A stretch of 36,256 nt of DNA, taken from positions 1 to 36,256 of the forward strand of contig JAKAEB010000038.1 in NCBI GenBank assembly GCA_021818445.1, written 5' to 3'. The stretch's first letter is position 1, and each line of letters opens with the position of its first letter. The position numbers and the translations under genes are program-made. Below the pieces are notes generated by a model that had not been told where the DNA came from, did not search any database, and saw only the letters and a list, made by a program, of their open reading frames with translations. Below are positions 7,899-14,597 of this stretch, piece by piece. Source of the stretch: Planctomycetota bacterium (GTDB lineage Bacteria; Planctomycetota; Phycisphaerae; WQYP01).

Positions 7899-8258
7899 GT
7901 GCCGACAAATGCCGAGAATTACTACCAAAACAATGCGGAAGCGACCCGCGCCGTAAAGGCCGAGATGGCCGATACCCTCAAAGGTTTCGGGGCTTTGCAT
8001 CAGGCCGCGATGAAACCTGGTGCCCTCACCGTTCTGGAAAAGGAACTCATCGCGCTGGGCATCGGCCTCGCCGTGCGCTGTGAAAATTGCATCTATGCCC
8101 ATGTAAAGGCGTCGGTCGCTGCCGGTGCCACCCGTGAACAGATACTTGATGCCGCCGGTGTAGCGGTCATGATGCAGGGGGGGCCAAGTTATACCTACCT
8201 GCCGCGCGTTACCGAGGCGCTTGATGCATTGAAAGTACCCGCGGCTAAAACAGCATAA
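7899..8258 (+). CDS. Carboxymuconolactone decarboxylase family protein (AhpD-like)
   Basis: The 119-residue all-helical protein carries the CxxC-xxx-H signature of AhpD-type alkylhydroperoxidases, 'CENCIYAHVKASVAAGAT', followed by 'EILDAAGVAVMMQGGPS'-like sequence typical of the family. It probably has thiol-disulfide or peroxide-reducing activity in the cytoplasm. The start chosen is the GTG at 7899, because AAAGGAG lies seven bases upstream; a longer in-frame extension has no such site. It is followed after 60 bases by a rhodanese gene on the same strand, and the two may share a thiol or sulfur redox role. Confidence 0.88.
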   Translation: MPTNAENYYQNNAEATRAVKAEMADTLKGFGALHQAAMKPGALTVLEKELIALGIGLAVRCENCIYAHVKASVAAGATREQILDAAGVAVMMQGGPSYTYLPRVTEALDALKVPAAKTA

Positions 8259-8318
8259 TTTATCGTCAGTTTGCCGTTCAGGGCGATCGGCCTGCAGACC
8301 GACGTGGAGAATGTCGTA

Positions 8319-8873
8319 ATGGATAAAAAAGAAATCAGCGTTGGCGAATTTTATCAGATATATTCCAATACCGGCGGGGCCTTGTTGATAGATGTCCGCA
8401 CTCCGGCGGAATTTCAGAGTCAGCATGTGCCCAATTCAAAATGTATTCCGCTTGATGAAATCAATCGCGAGGCCATCGCTCGACATCAGCAACACCCCGA
8501 TCAACCCGTGTATCTCATTTGCCGCAGCGGCAATCGATCGGGAATGGCATTGCGAAAATTGTCCGATGCCGAATTTAATCAAGCCGTCTCAGTTTCAGGC
8601 GGCATTATGGCATGGGAGGATGCAGGTTATCCGGTCAATGCCGGGGGACGCAAAGTCATCTCGCTTGATCGACAGGTGAGAATTACCGCCGGGGCACTGG
8701 CTGCAGTCGGAACTTTGCTTGGGGTGTTTATTAATCCATGGTTTTTTATTATACCTCTGGGCATTGGTTGCGGCCTTGTATTCTCCGGCCTCACCGACAC
8801 TTGCGCGATGGGGGCAGTGCTGGCTAAGATGCCATGGAACAGGGGCACCTGTGCTGATGGCAAATGCGGTTAG
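8319..8873 (+). CDS. Membrane-anchored rhodanese (YgaP-like)
   Basis: The 184-residue protein has an N-terminal rhodanese domain with 'LLIDVRTPAEFQSQHVPNS', the active cysteine in 'LICRSGNRSG', and 'VSGGIMAWEDAGYPV'. The C-terminal part has two hydrophobic segments ('AGALAAVGTLLGVFI' and 'FIIPLGIGCGLVFSGL') ending in 'MPWN', as in the DUF2892 membrane part of E. coli YgaP. It probably carries sulfane sulfur on its cysteine, anchored in the inner membrane with the domain facing the cytoplasm. The ATG at 8319 is chosen over an upstream in-frame start because the domain begins right after it and 'GTGGAGA' precedes it. It likely shares a transcript with the AhpD-like gene. Confidence 0.9.
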   Translation: MDKKEISVGEFYQIYSNTGGALLIDVRTPAEFQSQHVPNSKCIPLDEINREAIARHQQHPDQPVYLICRSGNRSGMALRKLSDAEFNQAVSVSGGIMAWEDAGYPVNAGGRKVISLDRQVRITAGALAAVGTLLGVFINPWFFIIPLGIGCGLVFSGLTDTCAMGAVLAKMPWNRGTCADGKCG

Positions 8874-9012
8874 CGGCGGGGGCAGACGTTTACATCTCCT
8901 CGCATTGTTTACAGCCGACGCCCGGTTATAATGCGTTGGTGGGAGGTGCGCTTCGGTGCCGGCAGAGGTTCGGGCTGCAATAAATTAGTTGCGTTTTTCA
9001 GGTGCTCGGGTG

Positions 9013-10140
9013 ATGCTGCAAAAACTTTATGTAAACAACTTTCGCTGCCTGCAGAACTTTACGCTTGATCTCAGCGATTGCAGGTCGGCACTTTTAATTG
9101 GAGGAAACGGCGCTGGCAAACCCACCGTGTTGGAGTGTCTCGGGGTTTTGCAGCAAATAGGCCGAGGGGTGGGTCGCGCGGGCGATCTCATCAAAAAGTC
9201 AGACTTCTTTCTCCATAATACCAATCTGCCGGTACGTATTGAGGTTGAAATCAAGCTGCGGGGTACCAACTACAAATACGCATTGTCGGTTGAGTGGCCG
9301 CAAAAATTTCGAGAGGCGCGCATCGATGAAGAAAGGCTATCGATCGACGATAGGATTATCTTCTCTCGAAGCCAAGGCGAGATATCCCTTCAATCAGGTG
9401 CCAAATTCGGCCTCGATTGGCACGTATTTGCGCTGCCCATCGTCAACCTCCCGTCACAGGTGGATGAGCTGCAGCCGATTAAAAATTTTCTTGCATCCAT
9501 GGTTCTGGTAAGCCCCGCGCCGGACGTGATGACCGGCTTTTCGCGGGGCGCGACAGATTGGCTCGATCGTGATGCAAATAACTTCGCCGCGTGCCTGCGC
9601 GGACTGCTGGAAAAATCCCCGGCAGCATACAATCCGCTCTTTGAGTGTTTCAAGTTGGCCTCACCGGATTTTCTCTCATTCAGAAACGTTGAAAGCGGCG
9701 AAGACGGCAGGCAACTGATGGTCACCTTTGGCCCGGGAGATTCGGCCGAAAGGTTCGATACCGAATTCCGTTTTCTGTCAGCGGGTGAGAAATGTTTTTT
9801 CATTGGTGCGTATTTGGTGGCTGTAGGGCGATCAGCCGATGGCCACAACATCAACCCGCCGCTGCCGGCTTTTTTTGTCTGGGATGAACCTGATCGGCAC
9901 CTCTCGCTCAGCGAACTAACCCATTTTATCGGTGCTCTGCGCAAAGCTGCAAACCACGGCCCACAACTCCTTGTCACGAGCCACCATCCAACCGTGGTGC
10001 GGCAGTTTTCGGATGAAAACACCTTTTTGCTGGAGCGTAAGTCACATCTCGACCCGACCCGATGCCAGAAACTTTCTGATACTCCCTACACGGGTGACCT
10101 GATAGAGGCACTTAGTCTTGGTGAGGTTACACTGTCGTAG
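9013..10140 (+). CDS. SMC/ABC-type AAA ATPase with a proline in Walker A
   Basis: The 375-residue protein is an AAA_15/AAA_21-type ATPase of the RecF/OLD class. It opens with 'LYVNNFRCLQNFTLDLSD'. Walker A is residues 30-38, GGNGAGKPT: the magnesium-binding Ser/Thr after the lysine is Pro37 (codon CCC at 9121-9123). The ABC signature 'LSAGEKC' lies near 255-261, Walker B 'FFVWDEPD' at 287-294 and the H-loop 'TSHHP' near 322. Only Walker A is off pattern, and one T-to-C change would explain it. The ATG at 9013 is preferred to the TTG at 8989. The next gene follows in the same frame straight after the TAG stop. Such pairs often serve anti-phage defence; this is inference. Confidence 0.85.
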   Translation: MLQKLYVNNFRCLQNFTLDLSDCRSALLIGGNGAGKPTVLECLGVLQQIGRGVGRAGDLIKKSDFFLHNTNLPVRIEVEIKLRGTNYKYALSVEWPQKFREARIDEERLSIDDRIIFSRSQGEISLQSGAKFGLDWHVFALPIVNLPSQVDELQPIKNFLASMVLVSPAPDVMTGFSRGATDWLDRDANNFAACLRGLLEKSPAAYNPLFECFKLASPDFLSFRNVESGEDGRQLMVTFGPGDSAERFDTEFRFLSAGEKCFFIGAYLVAVGRSADGHNINPPLPAFFVWDEPDRHLSLSELTHFIGALRKAANHGPQLLVTSHHPTVVRQFSDENTFLLERKSHLDPTRCQKLSDTPYTGDLIEALSLGEVTLS

Positions 10141-10167
10141 ACGGCGTGCGATAAATTCAAGCCCCAT

Positions 10168-10653
10168 TTGTTGATCCTGCCGGAGGACGATGCGAACCGG
10201 CAGATCGCAAATGGATTTGTGGGCCACCCTAGCGTCAACGAACGCAAAATCCAGATTCTCTCACCAGCCGCCGGATGGTCAAAAGCACTCAATCGTATCC
10301 AGTCCGATCTCGCTGAAAGATTGCGCCAGCGTCGTAATGCCTATCTGGCCCTGCTCATTGACTTTGATGGCAACTACGATGACCGCCGAGAACAGTTCGA
10401 GCTAGCGACACCAATCGAACTGCACGATCGCGTATTTGTGCTTGGCGCAAAAGAGGAACCGGAATCAATAAGGAGCTCGTTGCGGATCACACTCGAAAAA
10501 TTGGGAGTCGCCCTCGCCGAAGAATGCCTCGGCGGCACCACTGCCTATTGGTCCAGCCCCGCCTTGGCTCATAATAAGCCCGACCTCGACCGATTCAGTA
10601 CCTGTCCGGCCCGGGTGTCCATTTTTCAAACCGACTCGCCCCGGCAGCCATAA
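10168..10653 (+). CDS. Partner of the AAA ATPase, possible TOPRIM-like protein
   Basis: I do not recognise a named family with certainty, but the layout 'LLILPEDDANRQIANGF' then 'YLALLIDFDGNYDDRREQF' puts a conserved Glu and an Asp-x-Asp on predicted strands, as TOPRIM nuclease domains do. 'RVFVLGAKEEPESIR' and 'AHNKPDLDR' look like family blocks too. The frame is the same as that of the ATPase and is open from 10141, right after its TAG; those nine upstream codons contain no ATG, GTG or TTG, and the first is ACG. The TTG at 10168 is the first usual start but cuts into the first strand and has no ribosome-binding site. Either the start has mutated from ATG to ACG, or readthrough or reinitiation is used. 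Confidence 0.7.
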   Translation: MLILPEDDANRQIANGFVGHPSVNERKIQILSPAAGWSKALNRIQSDLAERLRQRRNAYLALLIDFDGNYDDRREQFELATPIELHDRVFVLGAKEEPESIRSSLRITLEKLGVALAEECLGGTTAYWSSPALAHNKPDLDRFSTCPARVSIFQTDSPRQP

Positions 10654-10692
10654 CGGTGAACGCGGAAAAACGTTATAACGCTTAATAACCAA

Positions 10693-11901
10693 TTATTTCC
10701 CGTGTGCGGCAGGCTTCAATACTCTTTTTCCTTTCGGCCTGACCTTGCCCGCTACTTTCAGGGTAATGTTCAATCTTCGCCCATCACGCATCACCTTTAG
10801 ATGCAGGTGCGTGCCCGGTCGCGAGAACATGATATGGTTCATTAGCTGCGCCGATTGCTTCACCCTGCGGCCATCAATCGCAATTATCAGATCATTCACC
10901 TTGAGGCCATCCCTCGCCGCCGCCGAATTGGCCTTAACAGACGTAATCCTGATGCCCTCAACAAGCAAAAGTTTACCATGCCGATGGTTACGAACGAATG
11001 ATGTGCGGGCCTGCAATCCTGCCTGGCCATGGCTAACCATTCCAGAATTAATAATCTGAGCTATCGAAAACTGCGCCTCATTGGCGGGTATGGTAAAACC
11101 CACACCACTGAAAGATCCGGCCCCGCCAGATTTGATTGAATCGTTGATACCAATCACCTGACCATCCATATTCACCAGTGCTCCGCCTGAACTACCGGGG
11201 TCGCTCGGGGCGTCCGTCTGGATAAAATCCTCATGGCGAATCAGATTCAAATGCGGGTCGGTCTCGCCCGAAAGGGAAATATTATGCCGATGCAGGGCCG
11301 AAATAATGCCCTGCGTTACACTGCCGGCAAAATTGAATGGTGCACCAAAGTCCAGTACTTCCTGCCCCACATGGAGCTTGCTCGAATTGCCAAATCGGGC
11401 CGGTTGCAGGCCATGGGCATGGATGTGTATGACTGCCAAATCCGCCCGTGGGTCGCTGCCCACCAGCGTCGCAGCGTAGTGACGGCGGTCGGCAAGCGTC
11501 ACTTCAATGCTTTTTGCACCATACACCACATGGGCGTTGGTGACGATGTCGCCGGATCGATTTATTATCACGCCGCTCCCACCGCTTGTGGTTGTTACCG
11601 TCGTTGTACGTGTCTGAGTTTTTGTGGTCTTGTATGTGATGATCTGCCCATGCCGATTTAATATTGGCTTATCGACGCGCGTAATAATCCGGCGGGTCGT
11701 CCTTACGATCAGTATGGCCTTGACCTGTACAATTGAATTCTTCACCTCGCGGACAATATTGACGTAACGTGCCGATCCATCTTTCGATGTGGTCGCTGGC
11801 TTCGCACCGGTGCGGCCTGGTGCCGTCAAGATGATCGCCGCCAAAGCCAATATCACCGCCACCGCGTAAGTTTTACCGTGAGCCCCCCGTTGTGTCTTCA
11901 C
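10693..11901 (-). CDS. HtrA/DegP-like S1C serine protease with PDZ domain
   Basis: The 402-residue protein is an exported protein-quality-control protease. A basic start and a hydrophobic segment (about 12-27) form a signal peptide or anchor. A threonine-rich stretch (about 92-106) precedes the trypsin-like domain. The catalytic triad is His124 in 'VTNAHVV', Asp154 in 'RADLAVIHI' and Ser238 in 'DPGSSGGALVN'; the usual Asn before the Ser is Ser here. One PDZ domain follows at roughly 300-390, with 'AARDGLKVNDLIIAIDG'. The GTG at 11901 is chosen because AGGAG lies ten or so bases before it and it gives a clean signal peptide; the ATG at 11931 has none. It converges on the gene ending at 10653, with 39 bases between. 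Confidence 0.92.
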   Translation of the reverse strand: MKTQRGAHGKTYAVAVILALAAIILTAPGRTGAKPATTSKDGSARYVNIVREVKNSIVQVKAILIVRTTRRIITRVDKPILNRHGQIITYKTTKTQTRTTTVTTTSGGSGVIINRSGDIVTNAHVVYGAKSIEVTLADRRHYAATLVGSDPRADLAVIHIHAHGLQPARFGNSSKLHVGQEVLDFGAPFNFAGSVTQGIISALHRHNISLSGETDPHLNLIRHEDFIQTDAPSDPGSSGGALVNMDGQVIGINDSIKSGGAGSFSGVGFTIPANEAQFSIAQIINSGMVSHGQAGLQARTSFVRNHRHGKLLLVEGIRITSVKANSAAARDGLKVNDLIIAIDGRRVKQSAQLMNHIMFSRPGTHLHLKVMRDGRRLNITLKVAGKVRPKGKRVLKPAAHGK

Positions 11902-12202
11902 TCGTCGTACGCTCCTGTGTAAACAATCCATAAGTGTAAATATGTGTGCTGCCCGCCAACGAACACTCCCGACGTATAATTGTTGCCGGACGCGGCAGTT
12001 ATCTTTCGCAATTCGTACTTTGGCTGTGTGAGACGGATTTCACCGAACGCATTGGCCGCGGCTTAAATGTGTGCCGCCATGAATAGCCATCGGTCTCGGG
12101 ACATTCATCGAAAGCCTTTACCGAGCCACCCGGCAATGTGGCCACATAAGATGAACCATCCGTGCACGCCCGTGTCAGATTACAACCATGGCCTTAAATG
12201 GC
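11902..12202. other. Intergenic region between the protease and the radical SAM gene
   Basis: About 300 bases without a convincing gene. On the minus strand roughly 12185 to 12020 is an open stretch with protein-like composition ('DGSSYVATLPGGSVKAF', 'CPETDGYSW') in the same frame as the radical SAM gene but beyond its stop and a second TAA. It has no ATG and no ribosome-binding site, so it may be a gene remnant. A 49-codon plus-strand frame at 12079-12228 is judged a chance frame. The protease promoter should also lie here. Confidence 0.4.
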
Positions 12203-13102
12203 TCATGGGAATACCTCCACGGTAACTGCAGGCCACGGCGATAAGATTTTTCTGGTCTGTTTGGCGATGGCATCCAATTCATCGGCCATCAATGGTGTAG
12301 CAAAAGATTCCGCTGGCTCTCGCGCCACGGTGTATATCTGTACACGCTTGAGCCTTCCGCCCTTCTGCAAGATGGCGGCCAGCCTTTGCCCATAGGCATC
12401 AATTTCTTCCACCGGCGGCACTATGCCATGTATCCGCATAAACAGGGACTGAATTACAATCGGTCGTATAGTTGCACAGTGGGAGATGTTCTCCAGCACC
12501 CGATCCAACGGTATCGATGTGCGATTCACAAGGCGATAATAATTGTCCGTGCCAGCATCCAGTTTTGCCCATATTTCCGCGTGGCAGGCGTCCAGAAAAT
12601 TCAAAGCTGCGGTCACCGCTGGACGCCGCAACAGCGTCGCGTTGGTAATAAGTACAATTTTTACACCCGCCATTCGTCGATCATCCAGTGCCGCCTTCGC
12701 TATCCTGAAACAGGCCGACAAATCCGGACAACTCGTCGGCTCGCCATCACCGGAAAATGCGATGTCGTTGAGACGACGCAATTCTGCACTAACTCCGGAA
12801 AATGGCTCATGCGTGAACAATTCGCCCGAGACGACCGCGTCCAGCATGGCGGCAAGCTCGCTCGCAAGCACATGGATATCAATGGGCAAATGATCTCCAG
12901 GAATTTTACGGTTAACACTGCAATAAATGCAGTCGAAATTACAAATTTTGTCCGGATTCAAGTTGATGCCAATACTCAGTCCACCGCTGCGACGCGAAAT
13001 AACGGGGTAAACGTAGCGATTATCAGCCCATAGCCGGGGGTGCGAAACAATTGCCGCCCGGTTCTGGGGTAAATTCAGCAAGCTGATTCGAGGTTTTGTC
13101 AT
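12203..13102 (-). CDS. Radical SAM protein (COG0731-like)
   Basis: The 299-residue protein has the radical SAM cluster motif CxxxCxxC as Cys54, Cys58 and Cys61 in 'KICNFDCIYCSV', which binds a 4Fe-4S cluster and S-adenosylmethionine. 'AFSGDGEPTSCPDL' is the usual GGE-like strand that contacts SAM, and 'IVLITNATLLRRP' and 'AEIWAKLDAG' are later barrel strands. The pattern fits the COG0731 group of MoaA-like oxidoreductases, whose members have few known substrates. GGAGG lies eight bases before the ATG. It is followed on the same strand, 300 bases later, by the protease gene; no operon is implied. The substrate is unknown. Confidence 0.9.
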   Translation of the reverse strand: MTKPRISLLNLPQNRAAIVSHPRLWADNRYVYPVISRRSGGLSIGINLNPDKICNFDCIYCSVNRKIPGDHLPIDIHVLASELAAMLDAVVSGELFTHEPFSGVSAELRRLNDIAFSGDGEPTSCPDLSACFRIAKAALDDRRMAGVKIVLITNATLLRRPAVTAALNFLDACHAEIWAKLDAGTDNYYRLVNRTSIPLDRVLENISHCATIRPIVIQSLFMRIHGIVPPVEEIDAYGQRLAAILQKGGRLKRVQIYTVAREPAESFATPLMADELDAIAKQTRKILSPWPAVTVEVFP

Positions 13103-13249
13103 TGGCTTTTCCTCCGGTCCTCAAAGTATATGGTAGCCGGTAATGCCGGACAGGCTCACGGTGGTGCCATCATCACGGGGCAATTGCGGCAAGCATGGCA
13201 ATCGTGGGAACATTTCATATTGCGATCTACATGGTAAACTACTGCTGTT

Positions 13250-13270
13250 GCGCGGGGCATGCCGCCGCGC
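13250..13270 (+). promoter_or_regulatory. Upstream hairpin in the hpf leader
   Basis: GCGCGG (13250-13255) pairs with CCGCGC (13265-13270), with the self-complementary GGCATGCC between. It lies just before the terminator-like hairpin at 13277-13306 and shares GC-rich sequence with it, so the two could form alternative folds. Confidence 0.4.
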
Positions 13271-13276
13271 GGTGTA

Positions 13277-13306
13277 AAGATTCGCTGCCGGCGCAGCGTC
13301 TTTTTT
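13277..13306 (+). terminator. Intrinsic-terminator-like hairpin in the hpf leader
   Basis: CGCTGC (13283-13288) pairs with GCAGCG (13293-13298) around CGGC, extended by AAGA with TCTT, and followed directly by a run of T (13301-13306). It lies 31 bases before the hpf start codon. The preceding gene runs away on the other strand, so it can only terminate transcripts begun in the hpf leader. This makes it a candidate attenuator. Confidence 0.6.
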
Positions 13307-13337
13307 GACAAGGTTTTATGTCCATGGAGGCAAATGA

Positions 13338-13643
13338 GTGATCATCACCGTAACCGGCCGACATCTTGAAGTTACCCCCACCATCAAAAATCACGCGGAG
13401 GAAAAAGCCCGAAAGCTCCTCAAATATTACGATTTAATCAAAGAGATTGAAGTCATCCTCGACGGCAGCAGCGGCAAAGCCATGCGCGTGGAAATCATCG
13501 TTAATGCCGAACACCGCAACATGTTTGTCGGCACCGTCGAGGGCGAAGACCTGCACGCCTGCATTGATATGGCCACTCACAAGCTCGAGCGTCAATTGAC
13601 GGAGCATAAAGACAAATTCCGAAACCGCAAACATCCTTCGTGA
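13338..13643 (+). CDS. hpf: Ribosome hibernation promoting factor, short form
   Basis: The 101-residue protein is of the HPF/YfiA family, which binds the decoding and tRNA sites of the 30S subunit and silences or dimerises ribosomes in stationary phase. 'ITVTGRHLEVTPTIKNHAEE' is the first strand and helix, and 'MRVEIIVNAEHRNMF' and 'DLHACIDMATHKLERQL' are typical of the rest. It lacks the C-terminal dimerisation domain of long HPF. The GTG start at 13338 is fixed by GGAGG seven bases upstream. It heads the run hpf-ptsN-ptsH, the same neighbourhood as the proteobacterial rpoN operon, here without rpoN in view. Its leader holds a terminator-like hairpin. Confidence 0.93.
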   Translation: MIITVTGRHLEVTPTIKNHAEEKARKLLKYYDLIKEIEVILDGSSGKAMRVEIIVNAEHRNMFVGTVEGEDLHACIDMATHKLERQLTEHKDKFRNRKHPS

Positions 13644-13746
13644 GTTGATTGGCAATGTTGTCCTGATGCTGTGTACGGATGCCGCATCAGATGCCGGGAC
13701 GTAACTAAGTTGGCAGGGTTGCCGAATTGTTTTTAGGATTAAAACG

Positions 13747-14223
13747 ATGAAACTCAGCGACTTTATTGTAAAAGATGCCATCATCGCCGAACTCAAAGGA
13801 AGCACACGCGATCAGGTGATTCGCGAACTCATTGAAGCGCTTTCGTCAGTCAAGGCGATTAACCCGGCCGATGCCGATGTTATTGCCAAGGCCGTTATCG
13901 ACCGGGAAAAACATGGCAGCACCGGATTTGGTAAAGGTGTGGCCGTGCCCCACGTCAAGCATCCGGCCGTTAAAAAACGTGTGGGCACCATCGGCCGCAG
14001 TAGCGTGGGCGTCGATTTTGCCGCCTTGGATCAGGCCCCGGTCTTCAGTGTGGTGCTGCTGCTTTCACCGCCTGATAGCCCCGACGGGCATCTGCATGCC
14101 ATGGAGAATATTTTTCGGCATCTGCAAATGGATACCTTCCGACGATTTTTGCGGCAGGCCACCACCGAAAAGCAGATCATCGAACTGATTGATGAGGCTG
14201 ACCAAAGCGTCTTAGGACGTTGA
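13747..14223 (+). CDS. ptsN: PTS IIA component, nitrogen-regulatory type (PtsN-like)
   Basis: The 158-residue protein is a PTS EIIA-2 (fructose/mannitol/Ntr) domain. The phosphorylated histidine is His69 in 'GKGVAVPHVKHP', preceded by 'HGSTGFG'. 'LLLSPPDSPDGHLHAM' and 'FRHLQMDTFRRFLRQA' are standard. It accepts a phosphate from HPr. In the absence of a sugar permease nearby it is probably a regulatory phosphoryl acceptor in nitrogen or potassium control or envelope regulation rather than a sugar importer. It lies 103 bases after hpf and 101 bases before ptsH. A short inverted repeat (CTGATGC, 13663-13669, with GCATCAG, 13684-13690) lies in the gap before it. Confidence 0.9.
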   Translation: MKLSDFIVKDAIIAELKGSTRDQVIRELIEALSSVKAINPADADVIAKAVIDREKHGSTGFGKGVAVPHVKHPAVKKRVGTIGRSSVGVDFAALDQAPVFSVVLLLSPPDSPDGHLHAMENIFRHLQMDTFRRFLRQATTEKQIIELIDEADQSVLGR

Positions 14224-14324
14224 ACGGCGCTTGTCACGGCGGGGGCGCGGCTGGCACTGTGATCAATAAAGTGGCATCTGTCACCTGACGTGCGTTGCCT
14301 CATCCTGTATCTGATAGGTTGCAT

Positions 14325-14597
14325 ATGGCGAACATGGAACGACAAATCATCATCTGTAATAAACTGGGCCTGCATGCCCGTCCGGCGATGCAGTTTGTCG
14401 ATGTCGCCAATCAATATCGAAGTCATATTCGTGTATGGAAGGGTGACCAATGTGTGGATGGTAAAAGTATCATGCACATGATGATGCTTGCCGCCACCGA
14501 AGGGACTGGCCTGCGCGTCGAAGCGGATGGCGAGGATGCCCAGAAGGCCCTTGATGCATTGGAAGAACTCGTCAATAGCCGCTTTGGCGAAGAATGA
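14325..14597 (+). CDS. ptsH: HPr-family phosphocarrier protein
   Basis: The 90-residue protein relays phosphate from enzyme I to EIIA. The active histidine is His17 in 'NKLGLHARPA'. Ser48 in 'DGKSIMHMMML' matches the regulatory serine that HPr kinase modifies, so the protein may be under HPrK control. The ATG at 14325 is chosen over an upstream TTG; a second ATG at 14334 is also possible. The stop overlaps the ATG of the next gene as ATGA. Enzyme I and HPr kinase are not in the window. Confidence 0.93.
   Translation: MANMERQIIICNKLGLHARPAMQFVDVANQYRSHIRVWKGDQCVDGKSIMHMMMLAATEGTGLRVEADGEDAQKALDALEELVNSRFGEE

Noticed and set aside
10668..10690. Palindrome around CGTTATAACG between convergent genes as a terminator
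   Set aside because: The stem is short and A/T-rich with no T-run, too weak to call.
12079..12228. 49-codon plus-strand frame
   Set aside because: It overlaps the end of the radical SAM gene, is rich in His and Pro and has no ribosome-binding site.
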